NCBI GenBank assembly: GCA_902783035.1
Contig: CACZPK010000070.1
Location: forward strand, 1 to 40,075
DNA length: 40,075 nt
Source: Oscillospiraceae bacterium
Lineage (GTDB): Bacteria; Bacillota; Clostridia; Oscillospirales; Oscillospiraceae
Reading direction: 5' to 3'
Made by a program: the position numbers and the translations under genes. The notes under the pieces are model-generated. The model saw only the letters and a program-made list of their open reading frames with translations. It had not been told where the DNA came from and did not search any database. Below, one piece after another: positions 25,107-33,296 of the stretch; within the stretch, counting starts at the first letter, position 1; each line of letters starts with the position of its first letter.

Positions 25107-26057
25107 ATGGGAAAAGAACGTATCCGGCGCTACGAACAGGCGGCGGAACTGCTGCCGCCGCGTCTGCGGCGGCTGGCGATGGAATTGCCCGACGCCCGTA
25201 AAGAGTGCGCTGAGGAGCTGCGTCTGCGTGTGTGCGAGCCGCTGACGGTCTTGACGGACGAGGGGGAGCTTTCCGTCGCTCCGGCGGAGCGTGACGCGCT
25301 GGTGACGGAGGAAGACGTGGCGCGCATGGTGGCGGGTGTGACCGAATATTCGCGTTACGCCTCCGCGGAAACACTGCGCCGGGGGTATCTCAGCGTACGG
25401 GGCGGATTTCGCATCGGCGTATGCGGCACGGCGGTAATGCGGGACGGTACGGTGTGCGGCATGAAGGATTTTTCCGGACTGGCGCTGCGCATTGTATGCG
25501 AACGCATCGGCATTGCTGCGCCGGTCGTGCCAAGGCTCTGGGACGAGGCGGGACGGCTGTGCAGCACGCTGATCCTCTCCGCGCCCGGCGGGGGCAAGAC
25601 GACGCTGCTGCGCGACCTGATCCGCTGCATTTCCCTCGGAAGCACGGAGCACCGTGCCCTGCGCGTGGCGGTCGTCGATGAGCGCAGCGAGCTGGCAGCA
25701 TCGTATCAAGGACGGGCACAGACGGAGCTGGGAAACCACACGGATGTGCTGGACGGTTGCCCAAAGGCGCTTGGGGTGCCAATGGTGCTGCGCGCCATGT
25801 CGCCGCAGGTCATTGCGGTGGACGAGATCGCGTGTGCGGAGGACGTGGCGGCGCTGTGCGCGGCGGCACACTGCGGTGTTGCGCTGCTGGCGACGATCCA
25901 CGCCGCGCATACGGACGAACTGGCCTGCCGGCCGCTCTGGCGCCAGCTGCTGGCATCGGAGGTTTTTTCCCGCGCAGTCACGATCGGCGGCGCGGGCAAC
26001 GACCGGATGTATACGGTGGAGGCGATCCCATGCTCCGCTGGTTCGGCATGCTCCTGA
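25107..26057 (+). CDS. spoIIIAA: Stage III sporulation protein AA (ATPase)
   Basis: The 316-residue secretion-type ATPase powers the channel linking mother cell and forespore. It shows ELRLRVCEPL near the N-terminus, GGFRIGVCG, Walker A SAPGGGKTTLL (Lys164), VVDERSELAA and Walker B VIAVDEIA. GGAGGAGGGAG precedes the ATG. It is the first of eight spoIIIA genes in canonical order. Confidence 0.96.
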   Translation: MGKERIRRYEQAAELLPPRLRRLAMELPDARKECAEELRLRVCEPLTVLTDEGELSVAPAERDALVTEEDVARMVAGVTEYSRYASAETLRRGYLSVRGGFRIGVCGTAVMRDGTVCGMKDFSGLALRIVCERIGIAAPVVPRLWDEAGRLCSTLILSAPGGGKTTLLRDLIRCISLGSTEHRALRVAVVDERSELAASYQGRAQTELGNHTDVLDGCPKALGVPMVLRAMSPQVIAVDEIACAEDVAALCAAAHCGVALLATIHAAHTDELACRPLWRQLLASEVFSRAVTIGGAGNDRMYTVEAIPCSAGSACS

Positions 26058-26518
26058 TTGTTTGCGGCGGCTTGCTGACACGGCAGGCGCTGGTGGACGA
26101 AATGCGCCGCGCCCAGCGTATACGCAGCGACCTCGCGGCGGCGTTTGAGGCGATGGAGGCAGAGGTGCGTCTCCTGCTTACGCCGATGCCGGCGCTTTTG
26201 CGCCGCACATACGGAGTAGAGGCAGATGCGTTCCTGCGTGGCGTTTCGGTGCGGCTTGCATGCGGTACAGCACTGGAAACGGCATGGCGCGACGCAGCGG
26301 AGGGGCTGGCGCTCCCGGAAGCGGAGCGCATGTCGGTTGCGACGCTGGGCGGACGGCTCGACAGCGGGGAGGAAGGTGTCTGCGCGGCTTTGGCGTTGAC
26401 GGCGTCCGAGCTGCGTAGAGACTATGACCGAAACGAGGTAAAACGCGGCGAGCGGGAACGCCTTACCACGTCGATCTGCATATCAATAAGTCTATTTTTG
26501 GGCTTGCTTTTGCTGTGA
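26030..26518 (+). CDS. spoIIIAB: Stage III sporulation protein AB
   Basis: A 162-residue protein with N- and C-terminal hydrophobic segments (MLRWFGMLLIVCGGLL and ICISISLFLGLLLL) and a helical core containing LRLLLTPMPALLRR-like sequence (EVRLLLTPMP), related to GspF-type secretion proteins. GGTGGAGG precedes the ATG at 26030, so it overlaps spoIIIAA by 28 bases. Confidence 0.93.
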   Translation: MLRWFGMLLIVCGGLLTRQALVDEMRRAQRIRSDLAAAFEAMEAEVRLLLTPMPALLRRTYGVEADAFLRGVSVRLACGTALETAWRDAAEGLALPEAERMSVATLGGRLDSGEEGVCAALALTASELRRDYDRNEVKRGERERLTTSICISISLFLGLLLL

Positions 26519-26569
26519 AAGAAATGCGCGAACATGAAAGTATAAATACTTTACATAGGTGATAAACGC

Positions 26570-26767
26570 ATGAATATTGACCTTGTGTTCAAAATCGCGG
26601 CAGTGGGTATCGTGGTGGCGGTACTCAATCAACTTCTGGTGCGATCGGACCGTCCGGATCAGGCGATGCTGGTGAGCCTTGCGGGACTGGTGGCGACAAT
26701 GATGCTGCTGGTGCGGGAAATCAGCGCACTGTTCGACCTGATCAAAACACTGTTTGGGTTTGCGTGA
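26570..26767 (+). CDS. spoIIIAC: Stage III sporulation protein AC
   Basis: A 65-residue membrane protein with two hydrophobic segments (VFKIAAVGIVVAVLNQLL and MLVSLAGLVATMMLLV). The size and sequence are those of SpoIIIAC. The 51-base gap before it contains the short palindrome AAGTATAAATACTT and a GGTGAT ribosome-binding site. Confidence 0.94.
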   Translation: MNIDLVFKIAAVGIVVAVLNQLLVRSDRPDQAMLVSLAGLVATMMLLVREISALFDLIKTLFGFA

Positions 26768-27153
26768 TGGAGGCGTTGATCCGATTTGCGGGGCTTTGCC
26801 TCGTGGCGGCTGTGGCGGCGGCGCTGCTGCGGCGGGATACGCCGGAGATGGGGCTGCTGCTCACGGCGGCGGCCGTGCTGACGGGCGGTGTGCTGCTGCT
26901 GGGCGCGGCGAGCGAACTCGCCGGACTTTGGGACGAGCTGACGGTGCTGACCGGCCTTTCGCCCGCGGTTTTTACGCCGCTGGTCAAGGTGACGGCGATT
27001 GCGCTGGTCGCGCGCGTCGGCGCGGCGTTTTGCACCGACGCCGGGCAGACCGCTCTGGCGCGGCTGATGGATGCGGCGGGGGCGCTGTGCGCACTGGAAT
27101 GTGCCGTGCCGCTGCTGCGTGCGGTGACCGATCTGATCCGGGGGTGGCTTTGA
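26767..27153 (+). CDS. spoIIIAD: Stage III sporulation protein AD
   Basis: A 128-residue membrane protein with several hydrophobic helices, from MEALIRFAGLCLVAAVAAALLRR to the C-terminal AVPLLRAVTDLIRGWL. The ATG shares one base with the spoIIIAC TGA; a GTG lies directly upstream in frame and is not needed. Confidence 0.92.
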   Translation: MEALIRFAGLCLVAAVAAALLRRDTPEMGLLLTAAAVLTGGVLLLGAASELAGLWDELTVLTGLSPAVFTPLVKVTAIALVARVGAAFCTDAGQTALARLMDAAGALCALECAVPLLRAVTDLIRGWL

Positions 27154-28217
27154 TGCGGCGGATCATGTTGCTTTTGCTCCTTGCGGCACTGCTGTGTACG
27201 ACGACGACACGGGCGCTTGCTCTCCCGCCGGAGCTGGCAGATGCGCTGCCGGAGGGGCTGGCCGCGGCGGCTGAGACCGGCGATGTGCTCAACGGCGGCC
27301 TTTCCTGGCTGGCAACGACGGTGTACGGCGCTCTCGGCGGTATTTTGCGCGCCGGGGTGCGGAACGCGGCGCTGCTGACGCTTTCTGCGGTTATCTGCGG
27401 GGCGGCGGAGGGGCTTTCTGCGGCTGCCGGCAAGAGTGCGCCGCGCTATGTTGCCTGCTGCGGCGTATTGGCGGCGGCGTCACTGGCGGCAGGCGACCTG
27501 TCTGCGCTCATTGGTCTGGGAGCGCAGACCGTGGAGGAATTGGGCTCACTTGCCAAGCTGCTGTTGCCGTCGCTGGCAGCGGCGCTGGCGGCGGGTGGAT
27601 TCGTCACCACGGCGAGCGTGTGGCAGGTGACGACCCTGATGGCCTGTGCGCTGCTGGGCGAAGCGGCGTCGCGGGTGCTGTTGCCGCTGGTCTATTGCTA
27701 TATCGCCGCCGCGGCGGCGGGGGCGGTGCTGGAGGGCAGCCGGCTCGATCTGCTTGCCGACGGGCTTAAAAAGCTGGTGACGGGCGCTCTCATAGCGGCA
27801 ACGACGGCATTTACCGCCTACCTTGCCGCAGCGGGTGCGCTGACCGGATCGGCTGACCGCACGGCGGTTAAGGCGGCGAAGGTGGCGGTCTCCGGCATGA
27901 TCCCGATTCTGGGCGGCGTGCTGTCCGACGCAGCGGAGGGCGTGCTCGCCGCCGCAGGAGCGCTGCGCGGTACGGTGGGGGTGTTGGGCGTGTTAGCGGT
28001 GCTCTCGGCATGCCTGGTCCCACTGCTGCGGCTGGGGGTGCAGTTTCTCCTGTATCAGCTGGCCGCGTTTGCGGCAGGGTTGGCGGGCACCAAGACGATC
28101 GGCAAGTTCTTGAGCCGCCTCGGCGAAGCGTTTGCCCTTGTTTTTGCGATGACGGCGGCGTGCGCGTTGATGCTGCTCGTTGCGCTGTTTACCGCGCTGA
28201 CACTGGCAATGGGATAG
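27153..28217 (+). CDS. spoIIIAE: Stage III sporulation protein AE
   Basis: A 354-residue polytopic membrane protein with an N-terminal signal-like segment (MLLLLLAALLC) and about seven Ala/Leu-rich helices, including AVSGMIPILGGVLSDAAEGVL, the most conserved SpoIIIAE stretch. Its ATG shares one base with the spoIIIAD stop. Confidence 0.94.
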   Translation: MRRIMLLLLLAALLCTTTTRALALPPELADALPEGLAAAAETGDVLNGGLSWLATTVYGALGGILRAGVRNAALLTLSAVICGAAEGLSAAAGKSAPRYVACCGVLAAASLAAGDLSALIGLGAQTVEELGSLAKLLLPSLAAALAAGGFVTTASVWQVTTLMACALLGEAASRVLLPLVYCYIAAAAAGAVLEGSRLDLLADGLKKLVTGALIAATTAFTAYLAAAGALTGSADRTAVKAAKVAVSGMIPILGGVLSDAAEGVLAAAGALRGTVGVLGVLAVLSACLVPLLRLGVQFLLYQLAAFAAGLAGTKTIGKFLSRLGEAFALVFAMTAACALMLLVALFTALTLAMG

Positions 28218-28229
28218 GAGGCGGGGAAC

Positions 28230-28700
28230 ATGGAGGCGTTGCGGCAATGGCTGCTGGGCGTGGTGGCGTGCGCGCTGCTTGTGAGCATCGCGGAGCAGCT
28301 CTGTCCCGAGGGGCGGGAGCGCGGCATGGTGCGCTTTACGGGCGGACTGCTGCTCCTGCTGGCGATGCTGCGGCCTCTGAGCGGATTCGCACCGCCGGAG
28401 GCGATGCAGGGAGCGGCGGAATACCGGGAGGCGCTGGCGGCATTGGAACCGGAGCTGGAAACGGCGCGGGAAAACGCGCTCACGGCGGGCATAGCGTCGG
28501 CATTGAACGCATATATTGAGGACAAAGCCGGGAGCCTGGGCGCGGATGTGCGCGCCGAGGCGGCGGTGGAGGCCGCCGACGGCGTGCCGCTGGTCAGGGG
28601 CGTAACGCTGCATGGGGCGTACTGCGGGACGCTGTCCGCATGGCTCACATCGGAACTCGGCATTGCGAAGGAGAAGCAGATATGGATCGAAAACGAATGA
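28230..28700 (+). CDS. spoIIIAF: Stage III sporulation protein AF
   Basis: A 156-residue protein with two N-terminal membrane segments (WLLGVVACALLVSIAEQLCP and the GGLLLLLAMLRPL motif) and a soluble ring-building-motif-like domain. It is shorter than the B. subtilis protein. GGAGG lies 7 bases before the ATG. Confidence 0.9.
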   Translation: MEALRQWLLGVVACALLVSIAEQLCPEGRERGMVRFTGGLLLLLAMLRPLSGFAPPEAMQGAAEYREALAALEPELETARENALTAGIASALNAYIEDKAGSLGADVRAEAAVEAADGVPLVRGVTLHGAYCGTLSAWLTSELGIAKEKQIWIENE

Positions 28701-29068
28701 GCGATGTGCTGCCCGGAACACTGCGAGCGGCGGGGAAGTATAAATATGCCGCAGCTGTGGTGCTGTTGGGGGTGCTGCTGATGCTGCTGCCGGCGGGACG
28801 CAGTTCCGCGCAGAGCGCCGTGCCGGAGGTGTGTGCCGCCCGCGGTGCGACAGAGCGCGAGATGGAGGCGACACTGGCTGCTTTCGACGGCGTGGGACGG
28901 CTGCGTCTGACGCTTGCCGCCGATGCGCAGACAGAGCGCTGGATAGGCGCCGTGGTGGTGTGCGAAGGCGCGGAGAGCGCCGCGGTCCGGTTGGAGCTGA
29001 CGCGGGCCGTCGCTGCGCTGACGGGGCTTTCAACGGAAAAAATCGCAATCGTGAGGGGGAAACCGTAA
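28682..29068 (+). CDS. spoIIIAG: Stage III sporulation protein AG (short form)
   Basis: A 128-residue protein with one membrane segment (AAAVVLLGVLLMLLPAG) and a C-terminal ring-building-motif-like domain ending in LSTEKIAIVRG. It corresponds to SpoIIIAG, which forms a large ring between mother cell and forespore, but it is much shorter than the ~230-residue B. subtilis protein, mostly by lacking linker sequence. AAGGAG precedes the ATG, which overlaps spoIIIAF by 19 bases. Confidence 0.88.
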   Translation: MDRKRMSDVLPGTLRAAGKYKYAAAVVLLGVLLMLLPAGRSSAQSAVPEVCAARGATEREMEATLAAFDGVGRLRLTLAADAQTERWIGAVVVCEGAESAAVRLELTRAVAALTGLSTEKIAIVRGKP

Positions 29069-29129
29069 TATGCAGGGAAAGTCAGTGAGGATACCAAAAC
29101 TACTTATTTTTTTCAGGAGGGACAAAACA

Positions 29130-29711
29130 ATGGGTAAGCTGTGGAAAAGAAACGCCGTAGTGGGCGCAGTGCTGGTGCTGGTCGTGGCGGCGATCGTGCT
29201 CAACGGCCGTTATGCCGCGGACGTGGGGGAGGCGGGCAAGGTGCTCGGACAGGCAACGGAGGTCAGCGCACCGGAAACAGGGCCGCTGCCGGATGCGGAA
29301 GCCCCGACGGATGCGGCAGAAGGGACATCGGATGAGACTGCCGTAGTGCCGACAGCGTCGGACTACTTTGCCACGGCGCGTCTTTCCCGTCAGCAGGCGC
29401 GGGATAACGCCCTTTCCCTGTTGCAGGAGGCGGGCTCCGCGGATGAGATCGACGAACAGGTGGCGGGCGAGGTTGCGCAGGGGATCGAGGCACTGGCGAG
29501 TTACACCATGACGGAGGCGCAGATCGAGAATATGGTCACGGCGAAGGGTTACGACGACTGTGTGGTGTTTCTTTCCGACGACAGCGTGAGTGTGGTGGTC
29601 TCATCGCAAACCGACGGCCTGCAGACCGAAGACATTGCCAAGATCACAGACATCGTCAAGCAGGAAACGGGACTGCCGGCCAGCGCGATCAAGATTCTGG
29701 AGGTCAGCTAG
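29130..29711 (+). CDS. spoIIIAH: Stage III sporulation protein AH
   Basis: A 193-residue protein with an N-terminal membrane anchor (AVVGAVLVLVVAAIVLNGRYA), an acidic linker, and a C-terminal EscJ/FliF-like ring-building domain (YFATARLSRQQARDNALSLLQ, MVTAKGYDDCVVFLSDDSVSVVV). SpoIIIAH meets forespore SpoIIQ in the B. subtilis channel. CAGGAGGG precedes the ATG at 29130; the frame is open further upstream from 29070. Confidence 0.95.
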   Translation: MGKLWKRNAVVGAVLVLVVAAIVLNGRYAADVGEAGKVLGQATEVSAPETGPLPDAEAPTDAAEGTSDETAVVPTASDYFATARLSRQQARDNALSLLQEAGSADEIDEQVAGEVAQGIEALASYTMTEAQIENMVTAKGYDDCVVFLSDDSVSVVVSSQTDGLQTEDIAKITDIVKQETGLPASAIKILEVS

Positions 29712-29769
29712 GGCGGCGGGCGTATCCGCGAACACGGGGCATTTGTGCATTTTGCGCGGTGAGAAACGG

Positions 29770-29798
29770 TTGAAATCCCCCGGTGCCTATGGTAAAAT
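29770..29798 (+). promoter_or_regulatory. Sigma-A promoter of the flavodiiron protein gene
   Basis: TTGAAA (29770-29775) and TAAAAT (29793-29798) are separated by 17 bases, 34 bases before the start codon. Confidence 0.8.
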
Positions 29799-29832
29799 CA
29801 GTTCGTTCAATATTATTGATACGGAGGGTACC

Positions 29833-30996
29833 ATGGACATTACCATCACGAAGGACATCCGCTATATCGGCGTTGACGACCATGAACTCGACCTGTTTGA
29901 AGGGCTTTACGACGTGCCGAACGGTATGGCATACAACAGTTATCTCATCCTCGATGAAAAGGTTGCCGTTATGGACACCGTCGAGGAGCGTTTTGGCGGC
30001 GACTGGCTCAAGAAACTGAACGTTGCCCTTGGCGGGCGCGTGCCGGATTATCTGGTCGTGCAGCACGCCGAGCCGGACCACAGCGCCAATATCTCCGCGT
30101 TCATGGCGGCGTATCCGCAGGCGACCATTGTCGCCTCGCAGCAGGCGTTCAAGCTGATTGCGAACTTCTATGGCAGCGACTACGCCGACCGACGCATGGT
30201 CGTCGGTCAGGATACCACGCTGGAGTTGGGCCGGCATACGCTGCATTTCCTTACCGCGCCGATGGTGCACTGGCCCGAGGTCATCATGACCTATGACAGC
30301 ACCGACAAGGTGCTTTTTTCTGCCGACGCATTCGGCAAGTTCGGCGCACAGGACTACGATGATCCCGAGGGCTGGGCATGCGAGGCGCGGCGCTATTACT
30401 TCGGCATTGTCGGCAAGTTCGGCGCACAGGTGCAGGCGGTTCTCAAAAAGCTGGAGGGCAGGGAAATCCGCGCGATCTGCTCCCTGCATGGCCCTGTTCT
30501 TACCGGAGACCTGTCCGAGTACCTGAAGCTCTACGATATCTGGTCGAGCTACGGTGTGGAGACCGACGGCATAGTCATTGCCTACACGACGGTCTACGGG
30601 CACACCCGCGAGGCGGCGGAGTACCTTGCCGAGCAGCTGCGCAAAAACGGAGTGACGCGCGTGGTGGTCAACGATCTTGCCCGCACCGACATGTATGAGG
30701 ACGTGGAAGACGCGTTCCGCCACAGCAAGCTGGTGCTCTGCACGACGACCTACAACGGTGGCGTATTTCCCATTATGCGCGAGTTTATCGAGCATTTGAC
30801 CGAGCGCGGTTTCCAAAACCGCACCGTTGCACTGGTGGAGAACGGCGCATGGGGCCCGGCGGCAGCAAAGGGAATGCGTGCGATGCTGGAAGGCTGCAAG
30901 GATCTGACGTTCGCCGAGAGTGCGGTCAGAATCACGGCGGCGCTCAACGACACAAGCCGCGCCCAACTCGACGCACTGGCAAAGGAGCTTGCCTGA
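29833..30996 (+). CDS. FprA-family A-type flavodiiron protein
   Basis: The 387-residue enzyme reduces O2 to water or NO to N2O and protects anaerobes. The N-terminal metallo-beta-lactamase-like domain carries the diiron ligands H78-x-E80-x-D82-H83, H146 (MVHWPE), D165 (SADAFGKFG) and H219 (CSLHGP). The C-terminal flavodoxin domain starts at ~245 with the FMN loop TTVYGHT. GGAGGG precedes the ATG. The gene stands alone between its promoter and a terminator. The electron donor (rubredoxin or similar) is not in the window. Confidence 0.94.
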   Translation: MDITITKDIRYIGVDDHELDLFEGLYDVPNGMAYNSYLILDEKVAVMDTVEERFGGDWLKKLNVALGGRVPDYLVVQHAEPDHSANISAFMAAYPQATIVASQQAFKLIANFYGSDYADRRMVVGQDTTLELGRHTLHFLTAPMVHWPEVIMTYDSTDKVLFSADAFGKFGAQDYDDPEGWACEARRYYFGIVGKFGAQVQAVLKKLEGREIRAICSLHGPVLTGDLSEYLKLYDIWSSYGVETDGIVIAYTTVYGHTREAAEYLAEQLRKNGVTRVVVNDLARTDMYEDVEDAFRHSKLVLCTTTYNGGVFPIMREFIEHLTERGFQNRTVALVENGAWGPAAAKGMRAMLEGCKDLTFAESAVRITAALNDTSRAQLDALAKELA

Positions 30997-31015
30997 CAAG
31001 CGGATAAAACCTGAC

Positions 31016-31048
31016 AAAAAGAAGAGCGGCACAGCCGCTCTTCTTTTT
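31016..31048. terminator. Bidirectional terminator, fprA/tyrS
   Basis: A 15-bp perfect stem (31016-31030 with 31034-31048, loop ACA) with A- and T-runs at its ends lies between the convergent genes. Confidence 0.92.
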
Positions 31049-31060
31049 CACACCTTTATA

Positions 31061-32287
31061 TCACATTGTGACTTTATGGTAGACCTTTTTGCCTTTTTTG
31101 ATCATGATGCCGTCGCCGGCGAGTCGGTCCTTGTCATAGCTTTCATCAATGCTGCCAACCTTCGCGTCGTCCACAGTGACGCCGCCCTGCTGTACGAGGC
31201 GGCGGGCTTCGCCGCGGGACGGGCAGAGGCCGGTTTTGACCAGTACGCTCAAAATGTCGATCTTGCCATCGGTAAGGTCGGCGTCCGTCAGCTTCGAGGA
31301 GGGCACGTTTTCCATGCTGCCGCCGCCGCCGCCGAAGAGAGCTTTGGCGCTCTCCTGCGCCTTTTCTGCCTCGGCCTCGCCATGGACCAGCTTCGTCAGC
31401 TCATAGGCAAGGATCTCCTTGGCACGGTTGAGCTGGCTGCCCTCCCACTTGTCCATCTCGTCGATCTGCTCAAGCGGCAGGAAGGTCAGCATACGGATGC
31501 ATTTGAGCACGTCTGCATCGCCGACATTGCGCCAATATTGATAGAAATCGTAGGGGGAGGTCTTGTTCGGGTCAAGCCAAACGGCGCCGCTGGCGGTCTT
31601 GCCCATCTTCTTGCCCTCGCTGTTGAGCAGAAGTGTGATCGTCATGGCGAAGGCGTCCTTGCCCAGCTTGCGGCGGATCAGCTCCGTGCCGGCAAGCATG
31701 TTCGACCACTGGTCGTCGCCGCCGAATTCCATGTTGCAGCCCACGGTCTGGTACATGTGATAGAAGTCGTAGGCCTGCATGATCATGTAGTTGAACTCCA
31801 GAAAACTCAGACCCTTTTCCATGCGCTGCTTGTAGCACTCCGCGCGCAGCATGTTGTTGACGGAGAAATGCGGCCCGATATCGCGCAGCACCTCAATATA
31901 ATTTAGGTCCATCAGCCAATCGGCATTGTTGAGCATCATCGCCTTGCCGGGACCGAACTCAATGAACTTTTCCATCTGGCGCTTGAAGCAGGCGGCATTG
32001 TGCTCGATATCCTCTTTGGTGAGCATCTTGCGCATATCCGTGCGGCCGGAGGGGTCGCCGATCATCGTCGTACCGCCGCCGATGAGCGCGATGGGCTTGT
32101 TGCCCGCCATTTGCAGGCGCTTCATCAGGCACAGCGCCATGAAGTGACCGACGTGCAGGCTGTCCGCCGTGCAGTCGAAACCGATGTAGAATGTCGCTTT
32201 GCCGTTGTTGACCAGATCGCGGATTTCGTCCTCATCTGTCACTTGCGCGATCAGACCGCGGGCTTTCAGTTCTTCGTAAATCTGCAT
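31061..32287 (-). CDS. tyrS: Tyrosyl-tRNA synthetase
   Basis: The 408-residue class I synthetase charges tRNA-Tyr. It has HVGHF (HIGH motif, His45-His48), IGGGTTMIGDPSGR, GGDDQWSNM for tyrosine and tRNA binding, KMGKT in place of KMSKS, and a C-terminal S4 domain (RGEARRLVQQGGVTVDD). AAGGAG precedes the ATG. The 67-base AT-rich gap upstream has a TTGACT -35-like box but no clear -10 at 17 bases, and there is no room for a T-box leader. Confidence 0.96.
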   Translation of the reverse strand: MQIYEELKARGLIAQVTDEDEIRDLVNNGKATFYIGFDCTADSLHVGHFMALCLMKRLQMAGNKPIALIGGGTTMIGDPSGRTDMRKMLTKEDIEHNAACFKRQMEKFIEFGPGKAMMLNNADWLMDLNYIEVLRDIGPHFSVNNMLRAECYKQRMEKGLSFLEFNYMIMQAYDFYHMYQTVGCNMEFGGDDQWSNMLAGTELIRRKLGKDAFAMTITLLLNSEGKKMGKTASGAVWLDPNKTSPYDFYQYWRNVGDADVLKCIRMLTFLPLEQIDEMDKWEGSQLNRAKEILAYELTKLVHGEAEAEKAQESAKALFGGGGGSMENVPSSKLTDADLTDGKIDILSVLVKTGLCPSRGEARRLVQQGGVTVDDAKVGSIDESYDKDRLAGDGIMIKKGKKVYHKVTM

Positions 32288-32354
32288 GTTAGTGTTGCTC
32301 CTTTATATTACTGTTACAAAATATCAATAAGTCAATGCACATAAAATAAAATAT

Positions 32355-33296
32355 CTAAATATTCGTAATATTTTCCGTTAATTTACATAATCCAGATTTT
32401 AAAATATCCAAATTTTCGCCATCAATCGACCGAGCACTTTTTGGGATAATGATTCTACCGAACCCAGATAGACTCTTACAGGCGCAAATAGATATCCCGC
32501 AGCGAAAAGCCCGGTTGTCCGATGGGTAATAGACCAGACCGTCGGTTTTAAGGAACACGGTCTTGCTGCCCTCGCTGTCAAAGCTGTTGAGGATGGCGTC
32601 GAGCACTTCGCCGTTCCAGCGGGCATTTTTGCCCGGGAGAATCAGCAGCTCGTCGCCGCAAGCGACGCAGTTGACGTTGAAAACCGGCTTTTCTTTTGCC
32701 GAGGGATAACGTGCGCGGAACCCCTTGGCGCCGCTCATACCGCCAAAACCGCCGTCGAGGAAAGCGATGGCAACGTTTTCGCGGTAGTGCGGGGTCAGGG
32801 AGGCGGCGGTTTCCAGCAGTGCCGCTACGCCGGAGGTGTTGTCGGCGGCATTTTCCGTTTCACTCGGGCCGAATCGCAAATACAGTAACGCGGCGACGAG
32901 CAGCAGCAAAAACAACGGCAGTGTCCACTGCGGCGCATTGAGCGCGAAGGTCAGCGCGAAAGACACCACAAGGCTGCCCAACATCACAAGCACCGGCGTG
33001 AGCGCCAGATAGAGGAAACCCGTCAGAGGGCGTGTCGGCATGATGAGCGGGGGAAGCAGGGTACGGATGCCGGTATCATAATGCGCGACCAGGATCAGTT
33101 TTGCCGTTTCCGGGTCACCCGCGACCACGTTCGTCACGCGTCCGCCGACCTGCAGTGCCGTTTCCCGCGTTTGCAGCGCGGGGCGGTAGCCCAACTCCCG
33201 GAGCGTTCCCATCAGCCAAAGGCGGAAGCGCTCTTTTTCCTGCATCGTGCGGCGGACCGGATACTCCCGCAGGATGCGTTCGGCATATCCGTTCAT
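32355..33296 (-). CDS. M28-type peptidase-like membrane protein, active site apparently lost
   Basis: The 313-residue protein resembles Zn aminopeptidases of family M28, interrupted by two hydrophobic segments (residues ~95-145). The first metal-site motifs remain: VAHYDTG and NAADNTSG. Later ones are changed: the catalytic Glu-Glu pair is replaced by GGFGG in FLDGGFGGMSG, the Asp expected in the next strand is Asn in NVNCVACGD, and the last His is Asn in YPSDNRAF. It is therefore probably non-catalytic or of altered function. The last ~50 codons are AT-richer. The ATG at 33296 (GGGAGG at 6 bases) overlaps the recN TGA; GTG at 33302 is an alternative. Confidence 0.8.
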   Translation of the reverse strand: MNGYAERILREYPVRRTMQEKERFRLWLMGTLRELGYRPALQTRETALQVGGRVTNVVAGDPETAKLILVAHYDTGIRTLLPPLIMPTRPLTGFLYLALTPVLVMLGSLVVSFALTFALNAPQWTLPLFLLLLVAALLYLRFGPSETENAADNTSGVAALLETAASLTPHYRENVAIAFLDGGFGGMSGAKGFRARYPSAKEKPVFNVNCVACGDELLILPGKNARWNGEVLDAILNSFDSEGSKTVFLKTDGLVYYPSDNRAFRCGISICACKSLSGFGRIIIPKSARSIDGENLDILKSGLCKLTENITNI

